Position numbers and translations under genes: made by a program. Of a stretch of 64,000 bases of DNA, positions 22,627 through 33,000 are shown in pieces. Position 1 is the stretch's first letter. Each line of letters begins with the position of its first letter. Location of the stretch: NCBI RefSeq assembly GCF_918797505.1, contig NC_092799.1:28334382-28398381 (forward strand). The letters run 5' to 3'. This stretch comes from Bemisia tabaci. Taxonomy: Eukaryota > Arthropoda > Insecta > Hemiptera > Aleyrodidae. A model generated the notes under the pieces. It was not told where the DNA came from. It ran no database searches and saw only the letters and a list, made by a program, of their open reading frames with translations.

Positions 22627-23939
22627 GTAGCAAACAGACATTGAAACGTTTTGCACGAAATCGCATTAAGTCGCACATTCAAAAAAAGAGTAAGGATTAG
22701 TTATAAATTCAACTAATCACAAATTATCCATAGGCGGACCCAGGGGAGGGGCATGAGGGGTGTGCAACCCTCATTCGCCCAGAATAAGGAGGAAGAAAAA
22801 GAGAGGGGAGAAAGAAGAAAGGAACATAGGAAAAGAGAAGGAAAGACGCACCCATTTGGAAATCATTAATGACAAAATTTACTCAAACTGCATATTAGAT
22901 GCTTCAAAAATTCCAAAATTTCATGAAGGATGCCCCCGGACCCCTTTTCCGCCCCCCCCCCCCTCCACGTTCACGGTCAGTGGATCCGCCTATCATTCTG
23001 TTAAACAATTTTTAGTCGAGGAAAAATATTTTGTACTAAGAAATATTCGTTGAACTATGTGCGTGATATTGAGTCTCGTGGAAGAATAACATTAAAAACC
23101 CATTTTTTGCGGTTCAAACTTGATGCGACAGAGGGGAGTTTCTATTTCGTCCAATTAGTTGACTTGTGAAAACCTTTTAATTTTTTTCCTCTTATAACAG
23201 CCAGTTAAAAATAGGGAAGAATCTATCGCCTAAAATAATTTTAGCCGTATTGATTTAACAATCAACCTTTAAATTTTTCAGGCCATGGGTCTTGTTATTG
23301 GCAAGTTATTTCTTCGGTGTAGGCGACAGTTTTCTAAACGTCCAGCTATACACATTGGTAGGATCACTTCATCCGAGAGATAGTGCTCCCGCATTTAGCG
23401 TCTTCAAAATCTTACGGGTAAGTATCCCAACTTGCATTATTTTTAAGAAACTAGAGGGCTCCGTGGCCCAACCCCTTCGTAGATTCTGTCAAATTATGAT
23501 GAGAACATCACTTAATTTTTTTTTCTATAAATTATTGTTGTAATTTTCATTGATACTACTAAAGTTCCTTTAGGTGCTTATCCATTCAAATCGTTCATTA
23601 ACAGTTCAGCTAAAAACTTACCTTCAGTAATGGCATAGTTTCCCAAATTTAGTGATGTAGGTGTTTTCGCTTGATTTAATTTGAGGAAGCATGCTGCAAA
23701 TAATCATTAAAAATTTTCAAAAAAGCCCCGGAAAGTTAAGTTTACTCTGTTTGTAATTGTAGAAATTATTTTTTGCGTGATTTCAGACTGTATTCACTGC
23801 CTCCAGCTACTACTACAGCAGCTATCTACCATTGTCGACTCAGTTGTTGATTTTGGCGATTATAGGAATTTCGGGAATGATCACTTTCAATATTATAAAC
23901 GTCACTCATGAGCGCAAGAAAGCAGCAGACAAATGTTAA
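7061..23939 (+). CDS. MFSD11-like (UNC93 family) transporter, gene A, 8 exons
   Basis: Exons: 7061-7147, 7872-8041, 18034-18210, 19258-19517, 21065-21190, 21827-21992, 23282-23417, 23787-23939. All junctions are GT/AG and the exons sum to 1275 nt, an uninterrupted 424-residue protein ending in TAA. The order of blocks matches UNC93-like protein MFSD11 (about 450 residues in vertebrates): DGYTLSGVLYTSF and the PRLTMF-like GARLTMF loop (exon 2), LNSTELTLARNMALFW (exon 3), PGNLFTYFAF (exon 4), FGIYGSSIGFTLQIGEG (exon 5), GVGDSFLNVQ and DSAPAFSVFKILR (exon 7). I count about 12 hydrophobic helices, so this is a polytopic membrane protein. Substrate is unknown; UNC93 proteins act as putative transporters or trafficking and channel regulators. 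The start is the first ATG, 6 residues before helix 1. A poly(A) signal AATAAA lies near 24131. Most divergent from B and C along with D. Confidence 0.9.
7265..7290. repeat. 26-bp perfect palindrome
   Basis: A GATCCCTTGCGC half-site pairs with its exact complement around an AT centre. It sits in intron 1 of gene A, just before a CGACGCAAGTGG segment that is also found upstream of exon 1. It may be the tip of an eroded MITE. Confidence 0.6.
8184..8693. mobile_element. 510-bp palindromic MITE in gene A intron 2
   Basis: The arms are inverted along nearly their whole length. ATGGAGGTGTTGCATGTGTG (8184) pairs with the segment ending at 8693, and GAGCTTGGGAGTTGATTTC (about 8579) pairs with the segment near 8277. 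The inner stem includes AAACTCTCCATG and TGGAGAGTTTGTC. It has no coding capacity and would form a strong hairpin in the pre-mRNA. Confidence 0.7.
8726..8889. mobile_element. hAT-like palindromic MITE (GATGTATCGATTG family)
   Basis: Begins CAGTGGCGAAACGTG and ends CACGCCGTGTCACTG. The flanking duplications TTGAAGAG and TTGAAAAG match at 7 of 8. The internal GGTTTAAATGGCAGATCAAT is shared with the other copies. Confidence 0.7.
9171..10020. repeat. Degenerate tandem repeat downstream of a poly(A) tract
   Basis: A run of about 20 A (near 9217) is followed by GTCCGTCCGTCCG (about 9308). Three degenerate units then share TTTGAAAAATG, GGCATCA, ATTAATTTAAGTTCC and GGACTAAACTCAAAAT (about 9518, 9680 and 9860). 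It is inside the split hAT-like element and is probably another inserted repeat; I see no coding function. Confidence 0.5.
12181..12426. mobile_element. Palindromic MITE with CACACGCTGAAT arms
   Basis: AATCACACGCTGAAT and GAATGTAGAAGTCATC near the left end recur inverted at the right (GATGACTTCTACATTC, ATTCAGCGTGTGATT). At 12341-12367 a perfect palindrome of two GAATTTTGCGCGT halves meets around a single C. Confidence 0.6.
12761..12938. repeat. Direct tandem duplication, 89-bp period
   Basis: Two copies of a unit starting TGAAACTGAACAGCACTTGC and ending CATGAATTCAAAACA, with only a few substitutions between them. Confidence 0.75.
13145..13768 (-). CDS. SGNH/GDSL-hydrolase-like ORF, probably transposon-borne
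   Basis: A 207-residue frame from the ATG at 13768 to TAA at 13145. It shows all four catalytic blocks of the SGNH hydrolase fold: Ser8 in LGASQL (block I), Gly29 in SGAS (block II), Asn76 in AGTND (block III), and Asp182 and His185 in VDLLHLN (block V). In the family these residues hydrolyse esters of lipids or sugars. There is no signal peptide, and the domain starts at the first residues. No introns and no coding neighbours are visible; it sits in foreign DNA inside gene A intron 2. Esterase domains of this type are known in ORF1 proteins of some CR1-like LINEs, but no reverse transcriptase is visible here. It could also be a captured host gene. The frame could extend upstream with no ATG to about 13825. 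Function is unproven. Confidence 0.55.
   Translation of the reverse strand: MYVFLGASQLVRMLNNFPVEDSVSLAVSGASACCLPPANHDLWLRSILKTQILKRLSRNEAFDKDRDILIILAGTNDIKAEVDVPALKKALKALLLYAERHFRFIVVGRIPPIPLFPAHVNRKIDVVNQWLSSFCSRESLRDRVLVVDSFSPFMRQDSWEPDRRFYEKFYFPKRGHQNRRVDLLHLNREGLRILHRLLLEAAERFTT
13826..15069. other. Unassigned DNA upstream of the SGNH ORF
   Basis: No recognisable gene. Short open frames occur on both strands (for instance around 14473-14766 on +), but they lack an ATG context or family motifs. Confidence 0.35.
15070..15627. repeat. Direct tandem repeat, 331-bp period, about 1.7 copies
   Basis: The unit begins CCAATCCTACTGGCCAATGC at 15070 and again at 15401. Both copies continue through GTCAGAGAAGAATCTGACAC and ATATGTAGTCGCCTTTTAGG. 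Within each unit a second, degenerate CTACTGGCCAGTGGC occurs. It is nearly identical between copies, so the duplication is recent. Confidence 0.75.
16221..16393. repeat. GC-rich array of G-N-A triloop mini-hairpins
   Basis: Eight short perfect or near-perfect stems closed on three-base loops lie head to tail, with one short plain palindrome between them. GTGGC-GGA-GCCAC is at 16221, CCGGCGC-GAA-GCGCCGG at 16241, GTGCGG-TCC-CCGCAC at 16276, ATCCGC-GAA-GTGGAT at 16293 and GGGGGGC-GAA-GCCCCCC at 16310. CCGGCGC-GAA-GCGCCGG recurs at 16332, CGCGGCGC-GAA-GCGCCGCG is at 16351, and AAATTGGCC-GGA-GGCCAATTT at 16373. The plain palindrome CTCGAGCGAG is at 16258. Base composition contrasts sharply with the AT-rich surroundings. 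The last stem runs into the resumed body of the hAT-like element. Confidence 0.8.
18630..18836. mobile_element. CTGCCGTGCTAAGG-family MITE
   Basis: Left CTGCCGTGCTGAGGAAGCAC and right TTCCTTAGCACGGCAG are inverted. The inner ATATTTGAGAGTTGCCAAAT pairs with GGAAATTTGGCAACGTC. It lies in intron 3 of gene A. Confidence 0.75.
18938..19145. repeat. Degenerate CGACGG-family MITE copy
   Basis: Contains GAAACCATGTATCTCCGTTTG and GCAGACTTCCTGTCACAC on the left and a weak inverted ACGTAGATGCGTGGTG on the right, in the order of the intact copies. The tips are eroded. Confidence 0.45.
20297..20421. mobile_element. 125-bp hairpin MITE
   Basis: TGTCACACCCGCATTTTTAA with CCGGCAAAAAA on the left pairs with TTTTTTGCCGGTTGAAAATT and CGGGTATGACA on the right. 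It lies in intron 4 of gene A. Confidence 0.65.
20742..20976. mobile_element. 235-bp MITE with 22-bp perfect TIRs
   Basis: ATTGCATTTTGCAAAAAGG plus AAC at 20742 is repeated exactly inverted and ends at 20976. The interior is AT-rich and non-coding. It lies in intron 4 of gene A. Confidence 0.75.
21372..21624. mobile_element. CGACGG-family MITE, intact copy 1
   Basis: 253 bp with TIRs CGACGGTGAAAGTACCAAAC and complement. The inner palindromic halves share GTGATTTTTCCTCTTCGTGC. It lies in intron 5 of gene A. Near-identical copies are at 27439 and 47615. Confidence 0.8.
22578..22621. repeat. Poly(T) tract, 44 nt
   Basis: Uninterrupted run of T in intron 6 of gene A. Runs of similar length lie at 25524-25572 and 61509-61549. 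They may be tails of minus-strand retroelements or plain microsatellites. Confidence 0.8.
22730..22993. mobile_element. Probable hAT-like MITE, GGCGGACC ends
   Basis: ATAGGCGGACCCAGGGGAGG on the left and GTCAGTGGATCCGCCTAT on the right resemble the CAGAGGCGGATCCAG ends at 63732-63894. The target duplication is not clear. It lies in intron 6 of gene A. Confidence 0.45.
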
Positions 23940-24249
23940 TATGTTTTTTCTTGGTCGTGTTTTTATTTATACGTAAGAACTTATACTAAAATTGATGTAA
24001 TCTCGTTGTACTGTGTTTCCAGAAGAATATAATTTTTCCAGTTCCTTGATATTTGCAGTTTTTTTCTAAGATTTGTAATCTAGATTTGTTAAAAATCCCG
24101 AAGTTCAGTGGCTGTCAAAGTTGCATACTCAATAAATTGAAGGCGTTTTAGCGTGCATCGCATTCTCGGCGACGCGACGCGCGACGCGACGAAACTTCAA
24201 CCTCAGCGCATTATTGTCGAAACACCGCACGTGGACTTGTAGCTCCCAG

Positions 24250-24503
24250 CTGTCGTGCTAAAGAAGAACGCCGTATGCGCTTCCAGGCGTTTCCATATCT
24301 CTTTCGATGAAAAACAAATTGACTGGGAAAATTTTGAATAATTGTCTTCAAATTTTCAGACAGTTTTGCTTGTAATTTAATTTAAAATATCTGAAAATTT
24401 TCTTGGAGAAGATACAAAACTTTCCTCAAAAATACATGTTTCATACAGTAAAATTTGGCAACTCTTGAATGTTCATACGGCGTTTCCCCTCACAGCACGG
24501 CAG
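24250..24503. mobile_element. CTGCCGTGCTAAGG-family MITE
   Basis: CTGTCGTGCTAAAGAAGAAC at the left pairs with CGTTTCCCCTCACAGCACGG at the right. The inner ATACAGTAAAATTTGGCAAC is typical of the family. It lies between genes A and B. Confidence 0.7.
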
Positions 24504-24738
24504 TATATAATCAACTCTACCTCTATGATCGCTTTTAAATGATCGGGCGTGAATTTGCTGATTGCATTATGCATTTGTAAGGCCGCACAAGGTTAAACTA
24601 GAGCTCTGATGTTGCACGGTTACATGGCTGCACTGTGGCAAATTTTGGAATGCTTTCCGGTGCATACCCTATTCTGGAGTCTATATAGAGGAGGATTGAT
24701 ACGGACGAGGAGTGAAATTCGCCTCCGAAAAGTGAACG

Positions 24739-25153
24739 CACTGAAAAAAAATTCTCGGCGTTTTTACCAAGGTCCGTTGGTACCTTTACCATCTCACTTT
24801 TTTTAACAATTATTGGTAATTTTACCAAGACAGACTGGTAAGCTTACCTAAAAACCGGTATTTTTACTGTTTTTTTTCAGGTGAGAATACCACTTTTATT
24901 GGTAATAAATTCCCGGTAACTTTGTCATTTTATCTCGGTAATTCTACCACAGTCGATAAAAAATATTGGCATTTTTACCAAGGCTCAGTAAAATTACCGA
25001 GAGAGGCCAATAATTTTACCGACATTTCTCGGTAAAACTACCAATTCCATAAATGGTAATTTTACCAAGAAAAAACTGGGATCAAATAGAACCCTGAATT
25101 CTTGGTAATTTTACCCTTTTCTTAGTAAATTCACCGAGATTTTTTTTTCAGTG
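24739..25153. mobile_element. MITE made of GGTAATTTTACC repeats, CACTGAAAAA ends
   Basis: The TIRs are CACTGAAAAAAAATTCTCGG and its complement. Between them the self-complementary motif GGTAATTTTACCAAGA recurs many times in both directions with variations (for example at about 24810, 24830, 25010 and 25050). It has no coding capacity. Confidence 0.65.
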
Positions 25154-25520
25154 CGACAATCCACAAAAGAAGCACATCCCTTTCCGTGAAAGTGTAGGTC
25201 ATGCTTTAGGCGCTATACAGAATCCGAAGTGAAATTTACACCATAAATCTTTCCAATATTTTCAACGGTGTGCTTGAACTTGAAAAAATTAAAAATTAAT
25301 GAATTTCAAAAATTGCATGGCTCATCTTAAAGTAGTAGTGTCTCAATTCTTCTTGCATCGGAAGAATCCTCTTGAACTTTTTCATTGCCGGCGCCGACAC
25401 TACCTCAAAAGCGAATTCTCCTACCGTAAAAATGTCAAGTATGTGAAGAGAATAGTGAAAAATGTAGATAGCAAACCACGTACCCTATTTCTCGTGCCTA
25501 CTTGTAGAAATGCTTCCTAA

Positions 25521-25573
<53 letters not shown>

Positions 25574-27072
25574 GAAATTCACTTTTTATGGTGGGTCCTC
25601 TGTAAAAAACTGTTCGAAGCTATACCGCTACCATTTACTATTGGTAAATGGTACTCACTCCTCAAGTACACTAAAATGAACACTGAAAGCCTCATCCACT
25701 TGGTCATATTATGGAGAAACGCGTTGTAGTTATCACCGCCCATGTAATATTGTTATCAATCATTAGATCGTTATCACCCTCCCTCGTTCTATTGTTCTCT
25801 CTATGGAGCTAGTATGTATGTAGATGTCATTCAAGTCTAAAGTCTAGAGAGGCTGCACACTCTGTTGACCAGAGTAATGATATATTATGCGAGGCCAAAG
25901 TCCGTCCTTACTGCCGTCCTTGAGGACTAGGTGTCCCTGGTGTCCCCGCACAACAAACGCTACAAGATTATTTGAATTTTCCAAGTTTAAAGAGCTCATT
26001 TTTCAGAATAGTTATATGAATATTATCCCCTAAGATTTTCTGATACTATGCATTAAAGTGTGACTATATTTCCTCGAAAAATGGAATAATAATGCCCACA
26101 CGTTTTTTCCCCGAAAATGCGAATGCTTTCAAAAAAATGATAGCATTTTCTCTGAGAAAGGAGTTTTTTGAGGAAGTTAAAAGAGGATTTCAGATTGGCG
26201 GAAGAAAGACTCCCGAAGAAGATGTGTAATTGGGTTCCTCTTATGGAAGGAGACGAAGGGTTCGCCTAGTGAAAGGGTGGTGACAGGGGATTTTAGAAGA
26301 AATGAAGGAGTGCAAACTCCCTGAGTGGGATGATTGGGGACCTGGTCGGCTGGGTATAGCAGAGCGCTACGAATCACTGTGAAAGCGGCTTTATACAAGC
26401 AAAATAGGATTTCATCATGATCGGAAAGTATTAATCAAGCGATCAGCTTCACAAGTTGAGATTATAATCTAGTTGGTATTCTTTTGTACTAATGCAACGT
26501 TCAATCTCATCACTCGAAAATATTTGACATAACAGATTCTGCATTTGAGTTCGATGTTTCAAATTTTTGCTGTTTCCAATCAGGATAGAAGAACACATTT
26601 TATATGATTCAGGAGATCGTGATTGACCTTACCTATATTGAATAATATTCCCAAAAAATTGCATGCCAAAATTTTAGCCCGTTCTCTGTATCAAAGAGTA
26701 AATTTTTTTTATATATATTGAAATCGAGGAATGTGTTTTTATAAATTCACCGTCGAGGCATTCAATATCATTTAGCCATTATGCTTATACTCCCGGTCAT
26801 ATTCTCGGCTTATGTCCTCGGTTGAAGGCATAGGCCTGGGCTGTTGCACCGTAATTTTTTCACGAATAAGAATTATATTTATCGCCAGACTTCCACCAAA
26901 ATCAAGTTATCAAGTTCAAAGTTCGACTGTATGATACCTACATGTGTTTCCCTTTCAATTCATCGATGAGTTTGCAAAGAGGAATGAACTTGCATAAGCT
27001 GTCAAATTCTATTTCTGCCCTAAAAATGTTCCTCTGATAGTTAGTTTTAATATAAATACCAGCAATTTTGCT
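25154..27072. other. Intergenic stretch between genes A and B
   Basis: Contains a 49-nt poly(T) run (25524-25572) and otherwise unassigned sequence. From about 26700 it is homologous to the DNA upstream of gene C (about 38990-39372), so the duplicated unit includes some 370 bp of upstream sequence and probably the promoter. No specific promoter motif is called. Confidence 0.5.
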
Positions 27073-30000
27073 ATGGATAGCCGTACAATTAATATATGTG
27101 GTGTGGGAATTTGTCAATTACTTCTCTTCTCCGGCTATGTTGCTTTGTTGGATCTTCAGGTATTAATTTGCATTTACTATTTCATTGACTTTTCACTTTT
27201 CTCTTATCATCAAGGAGTTTGTAGTGAAAGCTGTCAGTATAAACCCTAAATGCGGCAATGTCCAATAAAAAAAAAACTGGGCTTATGTCATTTTCGGATT
27301 GAACTGCACGTAACAGAAGGTAGTTCAGAGCTTACATTTTCCGTAATTTTTAATCGTTTCCAACAGAATCAAAGTCCTCTAGTTGTATTTAGAATTTTCG
27401 TTATCGCTTTTAACCATCTATTGCATACATACACATATCGACGGTGAAACTACCAAACCACGTATCTCGGTTTGCGACGTCGCAGACTTCCTGTCATACT
27501 TTATTTTTTAAATGAAAAGCTACTTAACGTCCAGTCTTGAAAATTTCCGTGATTTTTCCTCTTCGTGCGGAGAAAATTCCGTGAAAATTTCAAGGAATGA
27601 TGTTGATTTGGTCTACTTCATAAAAATAAAATGTGAGCGGAGATTTTTAAACGCCGCAAACGAGATACGTGGTTTGGTAGTTTCACCGTCGATATATTGT
27701 CCCTCCTCTAACGTAAGGGCGTATCTCGATTTCCACGTGAGCCCTGATTCACATATATACCCATGCTTTCTAGAGTTCATGCGGAAATTGAGATACGCCC
27801 TTACGTCAGAGGGGCGACGATATGTAATTTAACTGCTTATTTTCTTTTTTTAAAAATTCTGTGCGAGCGCAACAATGTTTCTGAATGCATCTATGCAAGC
27901 CCAAGGTTGAATTATATTGGATAAAAATGACGGAACACACTCCAACGTTGCTAAATTAGGTTAAAAACGTGTTTTTTTCGGCAACCCGGGCTGCGTAGGT
28001 CGGCTCTGGCGACGCATTTTCGGCGCAGGATTTGGGTTGGTAAGAGTGGTTGCATGGCAATGAAAAAAATATATGCATATGCAGCACACATCATACTTTT
28101 TTTAGGTGACAATTACAGGAAATATCAGATGTAAAATGGGTTTTTAATAAATTGATTTTAAACCGAATAACATATTATATGTGATCTCATGCAACTAACT
28201 CTGGCGGCGAAAATGACAAATTACATTGTATATGTCATTCCATTCAATCGATTGTGGCCAATAAAAATGAACATATGGCTAATATTCACCTACAATTTTA
28301 TTTATTCTGGCAAAAACAGTGTTCTCCAAATATTTAATCCCTGGCAAGGCTGACGTTGCCTTTTTTTCAATGAAATGTACTTACGCATGTTTTTCATGTA
28401 ACATCTATTTTTAGGGTTTTCACCAAAGTTGCATAGAATCACATATATGTAATTTCGCTTTTTCTTTTTTTTTCTTTTTTTTATCAAAGTTGCATGGAAC
28501 TACAAATATGTAACTACCACTTTTGGGGGCCGTTTGGGGGGAAAAGAGCCTCCTCCCGCCCCCCAAAAAATTGGGACTCTATTTTTTTCATAGATCTTTC
28601 AAAAAAAAATTGTATTTCAAATCCGTGATCCAAAATTAATTCATGTAATAGAGGGTCAATATTTTTCTAATGTCTTCGTCACCTCGTATTCTTAACACAG
28701 TATTAAATGTCGTGAGATGACATGTGCAATGAAATAAAAAATTCAAGTAATTTTATAATAGCCTTTCCATCTAATTTAATTATCTTGCGTATTAATTTCC
28801 AATTGCAGAAAACCTTATTAGCGAGTGCGCACGATGACAACCCTAATTTCAACGTTGATGGATACACTCTTTCCGGAGTTATATACACATCTTTCTCGCT
28901 CAGTGTACTCCTCACTCCCTCAGTTATTTCATCCATTGGTCCCCGATTGACGATGTTTATTGGAGCTCTATGCTATTTGTAAGTGTATTTCAACCTTCGT
29001 CCTAGAATATATCAGAACCGCAATGAAAGTACGCTTTTTGCACACAGGAGATATGATCAATTATTAGACTTTGTAAGATAAAACCACACAAGAATCACGC
29101 TGAACACATCCAAAAAGTCCGGGATCCGCGTAATTCTGATCACAAGTTCTCAAATTTCCCGCATCCTGAAGTACTTAATGCTCCGTTGACGGAGACCAGG
29201 TTTGTCTAGAGAGTTCAGAAAAAACTGGAATCTGTTTTCAATATTTCATGCGTATGATTCCAATCGTTAAAAATAAGCATTTAATTTCGTCTTTTTCCGT
29301 TTAAAGAGAAACTGAATGCTTGTAGATGACAGAGGAGACCTCGAATAATAGAGATTGATAACAGTTTGTGATAATGTTAATGAAGTTTGAATCATAAACA
29401 AGAAATGCCGTTTTAAAAAAATACATATAAAATCGCGAAATTTTCAAAACTCATGAATTCCTTTACCTTATTTTAGACGAACATTGCATGCTTACTGTAT
29501 ACTTTGATAGACTTCTGTAGCTGCGAGTTGGGACTCAAAAATGACTATGTGAGTCGCAATTGGACACATTTATGCTAAAAGGAATACTACGTGCAAAAGG
29601 TTTTGCGTACAAAATAGTTCCTCTTAGCATAAATACGTCCAATTGCAACTCGCAGCTCGCTACAGCAGAGAGACAGTAGTCTATCAACGCATATGTCCAT
29701 CTAAAATAAGGCTAAGGAATAAACGAGTCTGAATATTTCTGCGACTTTTTATTCAGATGAAATATTTCACCAGATTTTTTATTTTCGAAGGTTAGGTTTT
29801 TTTACGTCCATAATATGTGGGTATATGACTTGAAAGGCTATCCATTTATCGGTAGATCTAGTGTGTGACGGAACTATTTTTGGGGCAAAGTTTGAGCTTC
29901 GGAATGAGCAAGATAGTTCTTATAAAATCTGAGCAAGATAGTTCTTATAAAATCTTGGCAAAAACTAAGTCTTCCAACGATGCAGATCATCCATGCTGAC

Positions 30001-33000
30001 TCGGAATGATGAAATTCAGATAAATCAACATATTTTTCCTTCTCTTTCATTGTATTTTATTTGAAAACGGTTGATTATAATTTTACTTTCATAGAGCCCC
30101 TCCTGTGGCAATGTTCCTAGAGAATAGTTGGCTTCTATACGCAGCCGTCTCACTTAATGGCATTGGTGGAGCTCTAACGTGGACTGCAAGTTCAAATTAT
30201 TTGGTACTGAACTCTACCGAACAAACACTTGCACGAAACATGGCTTTGTTTTGGTTCTTTTTCGCATGCGGGTGAGTGATACCTTCTACTCTTGTCAAAT
30301 TAAGAGGAATTGATTGGGTATTCAATTTTGAAGCACAATCATTGATGTGAACATATGAGCATTTCACAATATGTATATATGTGTTTTTACTAGATTGATA
30401 AACAAGTAAATTTATGAACAATTGATTCCCTGGTCTCTTTTTTTTGGAACGACAGTAGTAATAGGCTAGAAAATATGGCCTAGTTGCAGATCGTCGAAAT
30501 TAATTGACTTAGTATCTAAATAGATCTTGCGTTTATACATTTCATTGGACCGTGTTTAGCCGAAAAGAACCAAGCCACATCTGCTATCCTCAAATTTAAT
30601 GGAGAAGTTTAATTTTTTTCAAGAGAACGTTTATGCAGATTTTTGTTTAAAGTTTTAAGGAATTTGTTTCCTGCTATGCAAATAATTCGATGGAATTTGC
30701 AAAGAAAATCCGCACAATCGTTTTCACCAAAAAAATTAAAGTGCCCAGTTATTAGTGACAATATCTGTTGTGGAGTGGTTCCGTCCTGCTTAACACGGTC
30801 CAATTCCCCGAGAGAATTCAGTAATTTAATCCGCTACTGACCTTTTATCAGCAAGGCGCTTAAAATAATCAATTTTACTACAGTGCCTGGTCGCAGACTT
30901 AAAAAATTGGAAAATAGCTTAGTCGTATCAAAGAAATGAGTCACAATTACACATGCTAGTCGCTTTTAAAAATACTGTGTTATAGTGAATGTTCATCTAG
31001 GTTTGAAAAAAACTTGTGTGACTGTTGAATTTTTTTAAATAATATAGTATGTCACAAAAGTTGCATCGCCAATTCTTGTAACAGCGAATTAATAGAGGTA
31101 GCAAAATGCCTGCGGACTGTGCGAGCTTAAAGATTGTTGGTGAATATTTTTGAAGCGACCCCTCCGAGCAAATAACGTTAAAAATTTGCTGACCTACAGC
31201 GGTTTGGAGGCGACGGGCTCATGTACTTCCCAAAAAATGTTTGACCCTTTTTCAGACAAGAAAGGCAAAACTTTCTCCAGGCTAAAGAGGCCCGAGGAGT
31301 AGAAAGAGTACTTTTTCTACCCATGGAGAATTGGTAATATTACAGTATTCGCTGGAGCGTATTTAGTAAACTTTCAATTAGCAAGGAGCTCGATATCTTT
31401 AAACACCGCAGAGTTGCCAGTAGTCCTTGTAATATTCGCCCACGGCGGTCAAAGTTACCAAACTTCCAAACTTTCGGCCAATTATTTCTAAAGAATCGGC
31501 ACTTAGTTAGGAAAAACGCAACGCTGCACATTTTGTTTGTGAACTTGTAAAAACTTGTAACTAGTATGCACATTTGGATTTTCAATTTTTTGTCATGTTA
31601 CTTCTGCTGCCCCCCACAGAACGGTCAAAACTCCCCCTAGGACACATCGGACTAGTCGCTTAAAAGCCAGTGTGAATAGTTTTTTCGGCCGAATTCGTCG
31701 TTTCTCTCATGAAAAAACGTATTTAAATTTCGATGTTACCAAATTCCCTAGCACAAATTGTATTGTAACCAGAAGGATTTTGGGAATTTCAAATCGAAAA
31801 CTTCATTAATTTTCCTCTACTACCTCATGCAAAAATCAGACAATTTTGGAACAAAAATTGCACACTATATTTTTATAAAATATTGAATTTTTTGAGTCAA
31901 TTTTGCAACCTTGGAATCGAGTTACGTTTATTCGTCCAGCCCAGGAAACAAAGAACCTGTCGTGAGGTCACGTTAGAGACCTATTAACATTACCTCTCGG
32001 CAAGTACAACCAGCGTTTTGCTAATTTGGTTTGCTCAAACGAGGGTTGATGAAAATAATTTCTGGACACACTATGCTATGTATAATTTTGAAAAGGGGAA
32101 AAGTAGATCCCTGCAAGCTCTCATTAAAGATCTAAACAATGTAACTTTTCATAATAATCATTTTCATTCTAATCTAACTTTTTCATTGACAGATCTTTTC
32201 CGGGCAACCTGTTCACATACTTCGCATTCAAAAGTGTGACGGTAAAGATTGATGAATCCACAAGGCACCTTGTTTTATTAGTGATGACTGGATTAATGGC
32301 TGTAGGAGCTTTTTCGTACCTGTTTCTCAGAGATGTTCAAGAAAGTAGGAAAGAATCAAAGCCTGACACGCCTGTGCAAGCATTGAAAAAGACTTCAGAC
32401 ATAGCATTATCAAGGAATACAGCTGTGCTTCTTTTAGCTTTTGGATACTTAGGTATGGAAAAAAACCACTTTTTGATGAAAATCACTGTATTTCTTATGC
32501 ATCTGTTACAAGCTTATTTTCTTATGTTGGGGTCATCTCTTAAGTATGTAACACTGTGGAATGATTTGCTGTCCTTTTCAGCGTTACTCAACGAAATCGA
32601 GTAATTTTTATCGACATTTAACCTACCATGGCGCCTTTTTGTAAGTAGGTATCACGCTTGGCTTTTTGGTCACCTTCTTGACCCTTTCCCTCCCTTGTAC
32701 CTGTAAGGCACTCGTAAGACAACCTGTGTTCCAACTCCCCTCCCCCATTTTTATGAGAATTACGGAGAAAGCTTGAAATATTATCTTCATAAAAAAATCA
32801 CTTTCATCTCTTTAAGGTTGGAGGCTTACGAAAGACTGGGCTTGACTCCCTTTTCTCTCCTTATAAGACCCAAAGACGCAAGCTTTGATCCCTTCCCCCT
32901 TTATATAGCCTATGACATACTGAAACGCCGCCAAGATGGGACATTGCTGTTAAATGAAGAGATATCCACAATAAACCCTTGATCAGTCTCTTTGTACGTG

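Noticed and set aside
26177..26398. 73-codon minus-strand frame between genes A and B
   Set aside because: No motif, no splice context and no counterpart near gene C.
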